NCBI RefSeq assembly: GCF_003385775.1
Contig: NZ_QRDP01000004.1
Location: forward strand, 2,444,957 to 2,508,956
Length of the DNA: 64,000 nt
Origin: Parasphingopyxis lamellibrachiae
Lineage (GTDB): Bacteria; Pseudomonadota; Alphaproteobacteria; Sphingomonadales; Sphingomonadaceae
Direction of reading: 5' to 3'
Part shown: in pieces, positions 57,106 through 64,000 of the stretch
Layout of the letters: each line of letters opens with the position of its first letter
Numbering within the stretch: position 1 is the first letter of the stretch
The notes under the pieces: generated by a model
What the model was told of the DNA's origin: nothing
Database searches by the model: none
What the model saw: the letters and a program-made list of their open reading frames with translations, nothing else
Program-made: the position numbers and the translations under genes

Positions 57106-58161
57106 ATGCGATACCGGTTCTTTCTGCGATTTGCCTCGATACTGTTACCGCTTATGGCGTTGCCCGCGGCCGCTTTCGCCCAAGCCGAAGAACTTGCCGC
57201 TGAACCGGCTATCGTGCTCCACCGCGATACATTGGAAACCCAGATCGACGATTTCATGGCCGATGCCGGCTATGCGGGCGTGGTGTTCATCGCGGTGGAT
57301 GGCGAGACCTTGCTCCACAAGGCCTATGGCATGGCGCACGAAGATCTCGGCGTGCCGATCGATCTCGACACGGTATTCGGCATCGGATCGCGGCCCATCG
57401 ATTTCACCATTGCGGCCATTTCCCTGCTCGAACAGCGCGGTGAGCTGAGCCAGGATGATACGCTCGCCGACTATCTGAACAATGTTCCGGCCGACCGCGC
57501 CGGGATGTCGATCCGGCAGATGATGACCGGCGCTTCCGGCCTGCCGGACTTTCCCGCGAATGCAAGCGACTGGGACGCCGATCTGGCCTGGATCGACCGC
57601 GCCGAGTTCGAGCGCCGGACGCTGGCGGCGCCGTTGCTCTTCGCGCCGGGAGAGGGTGACGAACATTCGCATTGGGCCTTCGGCATGCTGGCTGCGATTG
57701 TCGAACGGGTGAGCGGCCAAAGCTATTCGGCATTTTTGCGCGAGAATTTTTTCGATCCGGCGGGTATGGCTCGAACGGGCAATTACGGTGAAAGCCGGAA
57801 TCTGGCGCTCACGGATTTTGCCGCCGGGGGAGGCGTTCAGCGAGGCTTGCCGAATATCCCGCCCAATTGGGGGCCGACAAGCTGGCTCGTCATGGGTAGT
57901 GGCGGCATGTTCTCCACGGTTGGCGATCTCAGGCGGTTCTACGACTATATCACGACGAGCGGCGTTCTCGAGCCGCGCTATACCGAGCTGTTTCTGAGCC
58001 GGCGAGGGAGCCTGGACGGTTCCGACCGCGGCTTTGAGCTGTTCAGCTTCTCCGACAACGGTTTCCGCGATCAAGCCTATGTGATGCTCAACGAGAGCGG
58101 GGAAGAGGGCTCGATCCTGCGGATCGCGCGCCCTATCATGGCGTTTCTGACCGCCGAATAA
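57106..58161 (+). CDS. Exported serine hydrolase homologue, beta-lactamase fold with lost active-site motifs
   Basis: 351 residues with signal peptide (MRYRFFLRFASILLPLMALPAAAFA) and a class C beta-lactamase-like fold (VVFIAVDGETLLHKAYGMA; QMMTGASGLPDFP; SGGMFSTVGDLRRFYDYI). The position of the SxxK motif reads GIGSRPIDF (Ser95, but Ile98 instead of Lys), and that of YxN reads EHSHWAFG (His187, His189). Both catalytic motifs are thus changed, so hydrolysis by the family mechanism is unlikely; a binding role is inferred. The paralogue at 42814 keeps both motifs. Confidence 0.82.
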   Translation: MRYRFFLRFASILLPLMALPAAAFAQAEELAAEPAIVLHRDTLETQIDDFMADAGYAGVVFIAVDGETLLHKAYGMAHEDLGVPIDLDTVFGIGSRPIDFTIAAISLLEQRGELSQDDTLADYLNNVPADRAGMSIRQMMTGASGLPDFPANASDWDADLAWIDRAEFERRTLAAPLLFAPGEGDEHSHWAFGMLAAIVERVSGQSYSAFLRENFFDPAGMARTGNYGESRNLALTDFAAGGGVQRGLPNIPPNWGPTSWLVMGSGGMFSTVGDLRRFYDYITTSGVLEPRYTELFLSRRGSLDGSDRGFELFSFSDNGFRDQAYVMLNESGEEGSILRIARPIMAFLTAE

Positions 58162-58229
58162 GGCTGCTTTCCCTGTTTCCCACCCGCCATGGTTGACCCG
58201 GCAGGCCCGCCCCGCGATGCTTGGGCGCG

Positions 58230-59006
58230 ATGGACAGGAAAAACGGCCCCGCCGTCAGTTTTGACGGCATAGCGAAAAGTTTCGACGGCGGCGCGACCTT
58301 TGCCGTGAAACCCCTGAGTCTCGAAATTGCCGGCGGATCGTTCGTCGCGCTGGTCGGCGAATCCGGATCCGGCAAGTCGACCTTGCTCAAGATGATCAAT
58401 CGGCTCGTCGATCCGAGCACAGGAACCGTCGCGATTGCAGCGACGCCTGTCGACGACCAAACCTCTTCGGATTTGCGGCGGCATATCGGCTATGTGTTTC
58501 AGAATATTGGTCTGTTTCCGCATATGAGCGTTGCGGAGAATATCATGATCATACCCCGGTTGGGCGACGGCAGGATCGTCAACGCTGTGCCCGACCTGCT
58601 CGAACTGGTCGGCCTTCCAGGCGATGTCGCAGATCGCCTGCCCAGCGAATTGTCCGGCGGCCAGCAGCAGCGTGTCGGCGTTGCCCGGGCGCTGGCCGGC
58701 GAGCCGGGCCTGATGCTGATGGACGAGCCGTTCGGCGCGCTCGATCCGGTTACCCGGGATCAGCTTGGTGAGACCTATCGCGCCCTGCATGACCGGCTGG
58801 GGCTCACCACGATCATGGTGACGCACGACATGGCCGAGGCCTTGCTCATTGCCGATCGTATCCTCGTGATGAGCGAAGGTCGGGTTGCCGCCGACGGCAC
58901 GCCCGAGGCCCTGCTGGCGGGCGAAGGCGGAGCCGAGGCCAATGCGCTGATCGCCGTGCCCAAGGGCCAGATGGCGAAACTTCGCCAGCTCGAGGCGCGC
59001 TCGTGA
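58230..59006 (+). CDS. ABC transporter ATPase, OpuCA/ProV-like
   Basis: A 258-residue ATPase with Walker A GESGSGKSTLLKMINRL (Lys49), signature LSGGQQQRVGVARAL and Walker B LMLMDEPFGALDPVTR. It lacks the C-terminal CBS pair of longer ProV/OpuCA, so osmotic gating by CBS is absent. It drives the permease/binding-protein fusion coded by the next gene, overlapping by GTGA. The ATG at 58230 was chosen over an in-frame TTG at 58221. Substrate likely a quaternary amine (inference). Confidence 0.9.
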   Translation: MDRKNGPAVSFDGIAKSFDGGATFAVKPLSLEIAGGSFVALVGESGSGKSTLLKMINRLVDPSTGTVAIAATPVDDQTSSDLRRHIGYVFQNIGLFPHMSVAENIMIIPRLGDGRIVNAVPDLLELVGLPGDVADRLPSELSGGQQQRVGVARALAGEPGLMLMDEPFGALDPVTRDQLGETYRALHDRLGLTTIMVTHDMAEALLIADRILVMSEGRVAADGTPEALLAGEGGAEANALIAVPKGQMAKLRQLEARS

Positions 59007-60553
59007 ATTCGCGGCTTCAGGAGGCCTTCGCCCAGGTCCCGTCGCTGCTGGCCGATCATGTGCTGTTGTCGGCGGCGGCCCTGTTGCTCGGGCTTGTCGT
59101 CGCCCTGCCGCTTGCCGTCGGTGCATCGCGCAGCGACCGGCTCCGCCAGTTCGCCCTTGGCCTGGCGAGCCTTGTCCAGACGATCCCGGGTCTTGCGCTG
59201 CTGGCGCTTTTCTACCCGCTGTTGCTGGCGCTCAATTCGGCGCTGGTTCCGCTGGGCGTTGCGCTGCCGGCGCTCGGTTTCCTGCCTGCTCTGCTGGCGC
59301 TCGGTCTCTATGCGGTGCTGCCGATCCTGCGCAATGCGGTAACCGGGATTGTCGGCATCGATCCGGCGATTATCGAGGCCGCGGACGGTGTAGGCATGAC
59401 CCCGCGGCAGAAATTGCGGTTGGTCGAGGCGCCGCTTGCCGCGCCCGTCGTGATGGCCGGAATCCGTACCGCCACTGTCTGGACGATCGGCGCCGCGACG
59501 CTGTCGACCACGGTCGGCCAGTCCAGCCTGGGCGACATGATTTTCGCCGGGCTCCAGACGCAGAACTGGACGCTTGTCCTGGTGGGCTGCCTGGCCGCCG
59601 CCGCTCTCGCCCTGACCGCGGACGCGCTGCTGGGCCTGATCGAGACCGGCATTGCGCAGCGCCGCCGGTGGATGATCGGAACCGGCCTGATCGCACTTTT
59701 CACTGGCGTAGCCATCGCCCTGGCACCGCTGATTCTGACCCAGTCCCGGTCCGATGTGGTGACGATAGGGGCCAAGGGTTTCAGCGAGCAATATATCCTA
59801 GCGCGTCTGATCGGCGACCGGCTGGAGGGGGCGGGTTATGAGATCCGTTATCGTGAGGGACTTGGTTCGGCGATCGCCTTCGAGGCGCTCGCGCGCGGCG
59901 ATGTCGATGTCTATGTAGACTATACCGGAACGCTCTGGACCAATGCGATGCGCCGCGACGACAACCCTCCGCGGGACGAGATGCTGGACGAGCTGACCGA
60001 CTGGGTGGCCGACACCCGCGATGCGCGTGTGCTCGGACGGCTGGGTTTTGAAAACACATACGCCTTTGCAGTCACGCAAGAAACCGCCCGGCGACACGGG
60101 CTTGAGAGCATCGACGATCTGGCCGGCGTCGCGCCCCAGCTCACCATGGGCACCGATGTTGAGTTTCTGAACCGGCCCGAATGGGCCAGTATCCGCGCTG
60201 CCTATGGCCTCGCCTTCGGGGCCGCCCAATCCTACCAGCCGACATTCATGTACCGGGCCGTCGAGAGCGGTCGGGCCGATGTGATTACCGCCTTTTCGTC
60301 CGATGGCCGCATCGCCGCCAGCAACCTCGCCGTGCTTTCCGATCCGCGCGGGGCGATCCCGAATTACGATGCGGTGCTCATCGTTGCGCCGGGCCGGGCC
60401 GATGACGAGCCTTTTGTTACGGCGCTGACGCCGCTTCTCGACGCCATTCCCGTGGAGGCGATGCGGGAGGCCAACTATATGGTCGATCGCGACGAGGAAA
60501 AGGCGAGCCCGGGCGAAGCGGCTGCCTGGCTGGCGGATCAGATCGCGCGCTAG
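59003..60553 (+). CDS. ABC transporter permease fused to its substrate-binding protein, osmoprotectant type
   Basis: 516 residues in one chain. Residues about 15-235 are a permease domain (AAALLLGLVVALPLAVGA; AADGVGMTPRQKLRLVEAPLAAPVVMAGI, the EAA-type loop; TLSTTVGQSSLGDMIF). Residues about 245-516 form an OpuAC/GbuC-type binding domain (VTIGAKGFSEQYILARLIGD; DVYVDYTGTLW; VMYRAVESGRADVITAFSSD region). It imports glycine betaine, choline or carnitine-like solutes, probably; the exact ligand is unknown. Starts with GTG at 59003, overlapping the ATPase. Confidence 0.9.
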   Translation: MNSRLQEAFAQVPSLLADHVLLSAAALLLGLVVALPLAVGASRSDRLRQFALGLASLVQTIPGLALLALFYPLLLALNSALVPLGVALPALGFLPALLALGLYAVLPILRNAVTGIVGIDPAIIEAADGVGMTPRQKLRLVEAPLAAPVVMAGIRTATVWTIGAATLSTTVGQSSLGDMIFAGLQTQNWTLVLVGCLAAAALALTADALLGLIETGIAQRRRWMIGTGLIALFTGVAIALAPLILTQSRSDVVTIGAKGFSEQYILARLIGDRLEGAGYEIRYREGLGSAIAFEALARGDVDVYVDYTGTLWTNAMRRDDNPPRDEMLDELTDWVADTRDARVLGRLGFENTYAFAVTQETARRHGLESIDDLAGVAPQLTMGTDVEFLNRPEWASIRAAYGLAFGAAQSYQPTFMYRAVESGRADVITAFSSDGRIAASNLAVLSDPRGAIPNYDAVLIVAPGRADDEPFVTALTPLLDAIPVEAMREANYMVDRDEEKASPGEAAAWLADQIAR

Positions 60554-61476
60554 CCTGTTCTGCCCTCTGCCGGATAGACGAGACGGAAACCGATATGGTT
60601 GGTGCCGAGCCCCCGCTCCTGAAACTGGCGGGCCGAGGGCCGGTAGCGTGCACAGTAATTGGCGGCGCACAGGAAGGATCCGCCCTTGATTACGGCGCTG
60701 CCCGGCGCGCGCCGATCGGCTTCGGCCGTCCATTCCCAGACATTGCCGATCATGTCGTAAAGCCCGAAGCCATTGGGCGGGAAACAGCCGGCGGGCGCGC
60801 GGCCGTCATAGCCGTCTTCGCCCAAATCGCGTTGCGGGAATATGCCCTGATAATAATTGGCGGCGGGTGCGCCTTCGCTGGTGAGCGGCGTATCGGCTGC
60901 GTGCTGCCCTCCGCGCGCCGCATATTCCCACTGGCTTTCACTGGGTAATGCACCGCCCGCCCATTCGGCATAGGCCAGCGCATCCCGGTAAGCGATCTGG
61001 ACGACCGGATAGTGTTCGCGATCCTCGATGGAGCTGCCCGGCCCCTCGGGCCGTCGCCAGTTTGCACCGACGACCCAGCGCCACCAGCTGGGATTGTCTG
61101 CCGACGGCACCTGGAACACGGCCGATCCGGGCTGCAGCATTTCCGGCGGCGCGCCAGGCATCGGCGGAGGATCCTGCTCGGCCAGCGTCACATAGCCGGT
61201 GGCGTCGACAAAGGCCGCGAACTCGGCATTGGTTACTTCATGTGCGTCCATCGCAAAGCCGGAGACAGTAATTTCGCGGGCCGGACCTTCCTCGGGATAG
61301 CGTGGATTCTCCCCCATCACGAAACGGCCTGCCGGGATCCCGATCCGCCTGTTCGATACGGTATCGATACAGGGCGCCGGCACAGCCGTTTCGTCCGCCC
61401 GTTCGGCAGGCGTCTGGCTGCAAGCACCGGCCCATCCCAACAAGCAGGGGAGGATAAGGGCAAACCAGCGTCTCAT
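60550..61476 (-). CDS. Formylglycine-generating-enzyme-like lipoprotein
   Basis: A 308-residue SUMF1/FGE-family protein. The N-terminus (MRRWFALILPCLLGWAGACS) has a lipobox-like end, so it may be a periplasmic lipoprotein. The FGE domain has FVMGENPRYPEEGP, FAMDAHEVTNAEF, QWEYAARGG, MIGNVWEWTAEAD and GGSFLCAANYCARYR. The last holds Cys270 and Cys275 at the spacing of the copper-binding pair of true FGEs, which convert a sulfatase Cys to formylglycine. No sulfatase gene is nearby. It overlaps the transporter gene by 4 bases. Confidence 0.88.
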   Translation of the reverse strand: MRRWFALILPCLLGWAGACSQTPAERADETAVPAPCIDTVSNRRIGIPAGRFVMGENPRYPEEGPAREITVSGFAMDAHEVTNAEFAAFVDATGYVTLAEQDPPPMPGAPPEMLQPGSAVFQVPSADNPSWWRWVVGANWRRPEGPGSSIEDREHYPVVQIAYRDALAYAEWAGGALPSESQWEYAARGGQHAADTPLTSEGAPAANYYQGIFPQRDLGEDGYDGRAPAGCFPPNGFGLYDMIGNVWEWTAEADRRAPGSAVIKGGSFLCAANYCARYRPSARQFQERGLGTNHIGFRLVYPAEGRTG

Positions 61477-61724
61477 CGCGCCGCCTTTTTTGTCTCATAG
61501 AGCAGCGCGGCGGTCGAATAGCTGCTGACGCCATAAGGGACGAGATAGGTGAGGAGGATCTTCCAGAGCGCCGGCATCGCGCCGGCCAGCATCACATCGC
61601 CCTGGTTGATCAGGATCAGCAGTGTACCGATGATCGCCGAGATCCTGAGCCCGCGCGAAACGGCGACTGGGCTCACAAGGAACCGCGAAAAGGTAACATT
61701 CGGCCGTTCGTTTCTATCATCCAT
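61473..61724 (-). CDS. NrtS-like small membrane protein
   Basis: 83 residues with two hydrophobic helices: ISAIIGTLLILINQGDVMLAG and WKILLTYLVPYGVSSYSTAAL. The LINQGD and ILLTYLVPYxVSxY motifs match NrtS, a small nitrate/nitrite transporter; whether it carries nitrate here is unproven. The ATG at 61724 has GGAGGGG 8 bases upstream; a TTG two codons earlier is less likely. The stop overlaps the FGE-like gene ATG. Confidence 0.82.
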   Translation of the reverse strand: MDDRNERPNVTFSRFLVSPVAVSRGLRISAIIGTLLILINQGDVMLAGAMPALWKILLTYLVPYGVSSYSTAALLYETKKAAR

Positions 61725-61790
61725 TTGCAACCCCTCCTCACCGGCAATGCCTAGACCGGAAGGAGCCGCCGGGACAATGCCGGGCCATCG

Positions 61791-62498
61791 CTATGCAGGC
61801 GTGATCCGGGCCCAGACGGGAAGATGGTCGGATGCTTTGCGGGCGATTGCCGAGCGATCCACGCCGCTTTCGATCACCTGTAGCCGGGAGCAATGCATGA
61901 TCCGGTCGAGCCGTGCGGTTGGCCGTCGCGCATGGAAGCTGCGGCCGCAATCGGCAAAGGCGTAGGCGCGGCTGAAATCCCGCAGACAACCGCTTGCTGC
62001 GCTCCATTCGTTGAGGTCTCCCATCAGCACGGTCGGCATGTCGGCGCCATATTCTTCGGCAAGCTTCACAACGGCCTGCGCCTGTTTCCGCCGCCACAGA
62101 CCGGACAGGTCCAGATGCATGCCGAATACACACAGGGCGATGCCGTTGACCTCGATCTGCGCCATCACCGCGCCGCGCGGTTCCAGACAGGGGATGTGTA
62201 CGACGTCATGCATATGGATCGTCGCCGATTTCCGGGCCAGAATGGCGTTGCCGTGCCACCCCATGGAATCGATCTGGACGTCGAGCGGGATCGGTTGATA
62301 GTCGCTATTCTGCTCAAGCAGGAGCGGCGGTATGGCGGCCGATCGGCGGCCGAAACGCCGGTCGGCTTCCTGCAGGGCCACAATGTCGGCATCCAGCCCG
62401 TTCAGCACTTTTACAATACGCTCGGGATTGCGCCGCCGATCGGCACCGACACCCTTGTGCATATTGTAACTGGCAACCTTCACTGTCTTCAAGTTCAT
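61791..62498 (-). CDS. Endonuclease/exonuclease/phosphatase (EEP) family protein
   Basis: A 235-residue EEP phosphodiesterase. VASYNMHKGVGADRRRNPE, LQEADRRFG, DLNEW in VLMGDLNEWSAASG and the final SDHLPVWARI give the metal and catalytic residues. The family cleaves phosphodiesters in DNA, RNA or lipids; homologues beside phospholipid and cardiolipin genes exist, but here the role is open. It is the last gene of typical composition before the change at about 62.5 kb. Confidence 0.9.
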   Translation of the reverse strand: MNLKTVKVASYNMHKGVGADRRRNPERIVKVLNGLDADIVALQEADRRFGRRSAAIPPLLLEQNSDYQPIPLDVQIDSMGWHGNAILARKSATIHMHDVVHIPCLEPRGAVMAQIEVNGIALCVFGMHLDLSGLWRRKQAQAVVKLAEEYGADMPTVLMGDLNEWSAASGCLRDFSRAYAFADCGRSFHARRPTARLDRIMHCSRLQVIESGVDRSAIARKASDHLPVWARITPA

Positions 62499-62833
62499 AG
62501 AGTTCCGGCTATCCCAGCCTTACATGGCCGAATCAGCTATACGGCAGCCTTGGCCCAAGGTCATGAGCCAATGGAGTAAAAATGGGCGATTACGTCCACC
62601 CTGGCGGAGATATAAAAAAGGTTGCCGCCTTGATCCCGATGGCAGTCCTATTCGGAGTTCTTCTGAAATGGCGGAGCGGGTGTCCGCCAAAGATGATCTT
62701 TAAGACATTGATTTGAAATTATTATTATTTTCTAGATCAGTCTTTACCCACACTTCTCCCCACATTCTTGTTTGCGATTGGGATTTCGTTCGATGCCTGT
62801 GTTGGAGATCGAATAGACGCTATGCTGTAGTTT
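62499..62833 (+). other. Non-coding stretch at a composition boundary
   Basis: These 335 bases hold no convincing gene. Near the EEP start they look like core genome; from about 62.69 kb they become AT-rich (ttgaaattattattttctag). Inside are the inverted repeat at 62668-62688, a palindrome AAAGATGATCTTT just after it, and a TATGCT hexamer (62821-62826) that would place transcription start near the next ATG. Confidence 0.6.
62668..62688. repeat. Short inverted repeat, possible attachment-site remnant
   Basis: TGGCGGA and TCCGCCA form a perfect 7-bp stem over GCGGGTG. On the minus strand the last 14 bases, CACCCGCTCCGCCA, look like the 3' end of a serine-type tRNA including CCA; no tRNA body is attached. 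It lies just before the shift to lower GC, where an island's attachment site would be. This reading is speculative. Confidence 0.3.
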
Positions 62834-64000
62834 ATGAGTGCTGGAAAAAAATTGCAAAAAGGGGATGACCCATCAGGCCCAAAACAGATCGGCGGCAGTG
62901 CGGCTGGCGGAGGATTTAGTTTCCAAGCGGCAGTTTGCGCTATTGCCGCTATACATCTGTTGCGTGAAACGCGGCTGGGTTGGCTTCATGACTTAGTCGA
63001 TGACACGCCGATAGCAATTTCGGTTGAAACTGGTGGACCCGGTGACGATTTACAATTCACATTGCGGAATCATGAGATTGTAGAAGTTCAAGTTAAAAGA
63101 GGACTTCGACGAGGTAGGCATCTCTGGGAACCGCTGATCTCTCTGGCGACTGGTATTCGAGACGGAACAATCTCATACGGAATCCTTGCAATCTCACCTG
63201 ATTCAAGTCGCACAATCAAACACAATCTTGCACGAGATTTGCGCCGCCTTGGTGACGGTCGCGAAGATGGCCTGAGCGAAATTGCCAAAGATCTCGTAAC
63301 TAGATTGCGTTCGAGCGGCTTGCCGACCGAAAACACTTGCGCCAAACTTCGGATTGTAACCGTAAGCGCCATACCGGAAGACAATCAGTCGATCGCCGCA
63401 GCGACAGGATCTCTGGGTGAGTTGCTATCCCGCCCATACGAAGCTGCGAACGCCTGGAACGCGCTTGCAAGCGATTCAATGTCGTTGATCGAGCATCGGG
63501 GCCGTAGAACTATTGAAACCGCTGTCCGGTGTATTGAAAGAGCTGGTATCAACGTCAAGAAAAACGTTAGGACGGACAGCTTAGCCGCGTTAGTCTCAGC
63601 ACTTCGCGACTGGACATATGAAACAAGCGCTAACTTTGGGGTGATCGGGCTAGAAAATCAGCTTCCAATCGACACCGCTTGGCTAGAACAATCTGCGTCG
63701 GTGCTTGAGCACCCTTTCTCTTCAGCGCCGTCCTTGAGCGATGCACTGGCATCCTACCACGACGTTCACTCATTGATGCGCGAAGCGTCATCGAGAGCGA
63801 TTCATGCTGGCACAGTAGGTTGGTTTTTTAAGCAATGCGTCGTGGTTGCTGGCCCAGGCATGGGGAAAAGCATTCTACTACAAAGGCTGGCCCGAAATTT
63901 TTCGCGCAATGGCTTTCCCGTTTTACAAGTTAGATTGAGATCACTTGTCGAGCGAATGCATAATACCGGATGCGGGTTCTCCGAAGGCTTGTTTGATCTT
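62834..64000 (+). CDS. STAND/NACHT-type NTPase with N-terminal PD-(D/E)xK nuclease-like domain, anti-phage candidate (partial)
   Basis: Read by direct translation; 389 codons are open to the window edge, so the 3' part is missing. The first 150 residues begin with a Gly-rich lead (IGGSAAGGGFSFQAAVCAIA) and have Asp71-Asp72, then Glu84-x-Gln86-x-Lys88 (IVEVQVKRG), the restriction-like nuclease pattern of DUF4297/Cap4 effectors. Residues about 150-335 are helical. Then VVVAGPGMGKSILLQRLARNF gives a P-loop (Lys345), as in STAND/NACHT ATPases. An in-frame TAG at 62828 limits the start to this ATG, which lacks a clear ribosome site. AGA, TTA and CTA codons, rare elsewhere, are common. Avs-like phage sensing is inferred. 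Confidence 0.72.
   Translation, partial: MSAGKKLQKGDDPSGPKQIGGSAAGGGFSFQAAVCAIAAIHLLRETRLGWLHDLVDDTPIAISVETGGPGDDLQFTLRNHEIVEVQVKRGLRRGRHLWEPLISLATGIRDGTISYGILAISPDSSRTIKHNLARDLRRLGDGREDGLSEIAKDLVTRLRSSGLPTENTCAKLRIVTVSAIPEDNQSIAAATGSLGELLSRPYEAANAWNALASDSMSLIEHRGRRTIETAVRCIERAGINVKKNVRTDSLAALVSALRDWTYETSANFGVIGLENQLPIDTAWLEQSASVLEHPFSSAPSLSDALASYHDVHSLMREASSRAIHAGTVGWFFKQCVVVAGPGMGKSILLQRLARNFSRNGFPVLQVRLRSLVERMHNTGCGFSEGLFDL

Noticed and set aside
62668-62688. An intact tRNA gene at the island edge
   Set aside because: Only the 14-base acceptor-like end is present; no T-loop, anticodon or D-loop sequence can be found next to it.
63088-63384. A 98-codon minus-strand frame inside the last gene
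   Set aside because: It is antisense to the nuclease-like domain, is Arg/Ser-rich and shows no motif. The plus-strand frame is far longer and has a P-loop.

Overview
The window is a dense, GC-rich chromosomal segment of an alphaproteobacterium, most probably a member of the Sphingomonadales. This rests on class I lysyl-tRNA synthetase, the rpmF-plsX-fabH-ihfA-merR cluster, MipZ, the coxB-coxA-ctaB-(43 aa protein)-ctaG-coxC-DUF983-surf1-thrC order, and many exported peptidases and serine hydrolases. No rRNA, intact tRNA, CRISPR array, insertion sequence or prophage gene was seen. The genus is not decided.

Layout. 0-8.3 kb: the end of an S9 peptidase, rpsU, a class II aldolase, an orphan 2Fe-2S oxidoreductase subunit, an Arg-rich repeat protein, an exported amidohydrolase, a prolyl-4-hydroxylase-like dioxygenase and a DUF885 peptidase. 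7.7-14.7 kb: sixA, a DinG-type helicase and a MocR regulator that is divergent from a DUF983 gene across a perfect 16-bp palindrome, then lysK. 14.7-17.7 kb: merR-ihfA-fabH-plsX-rpmF on the minus strand (phospholipid/fatty-acid initiation and nucleoid protein). 17.9-24.5 kb: MAPEG protein, MBL hydrolase, fused pabB-pabC, and a tyrA-pheA-aminotransferase operon for Phe/Tyr synthesis with an unknown gene at its end. 24.7-33 kb: an exported MsrB/MsrA repair pair, PdeM and an Lhr-like helicase (ligase-associated DNA repair) separated by an MFS exporter and a dipeptidase. 33-37.4 kb: a sulfotransferase, then a minus-strand run mipZ, DnaJ-domain gene, pgm and a PH-domain gene. 37.4-44.5 kb: panC, a Sel1 protein, an FKBP, and a pyrE-hydrolase-pdxJ-acpS-lepB-AI-2E-family series with overlapping or close genes. 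44.6-53.6 kb: the aa3-type cytochrome c oxidase operon, running on into thrC and a methyltransferase. 54-61.7 kb: ccmAB, a zincin, a pterin dehydratase, an SDR, a probably inactive serine hydrolase homologue, an osmoprotectant-type ABC transporter with a permease/binding-protein fusion, and an FGE-like lipoprotein overlapping an NrtS-like gene. 61.8-62.5 kb: an EEP-family phosphodiesterase.

From about 62.5 kb the character changes: a 335-base non-coding stretch, visibly lower GC and different codon use, and a gene cut by the window edge. That gene encodes an N-terminal PD-(D/E)xK-like domain (D71/D72...E84-x-Q-x-K88) followed by a P-loop (GPGMGKS, Lys345). It looks like a STAND/NACHT-type anti-phage NTPase with a Cap4/DUF4297-like nuclease effector. 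This is the best candidate for an undescribed system, and the window probably ends inside a defence island.

Functional links: heme transport (ccmAB), heme farnesylation (ctaB), copper delivery (ctaG) and oxidase subunits serve respiration. PheA/TyrA/aminotransferase and PabBC all draw on chorismate-derived metabolites. The two exported methionine sulfoxide reductases form an envelope repair pair. Starts were chosen by ribosome-binding site, overlap with the upstream gene and family N-termini; where the open frame was longer this is stated.
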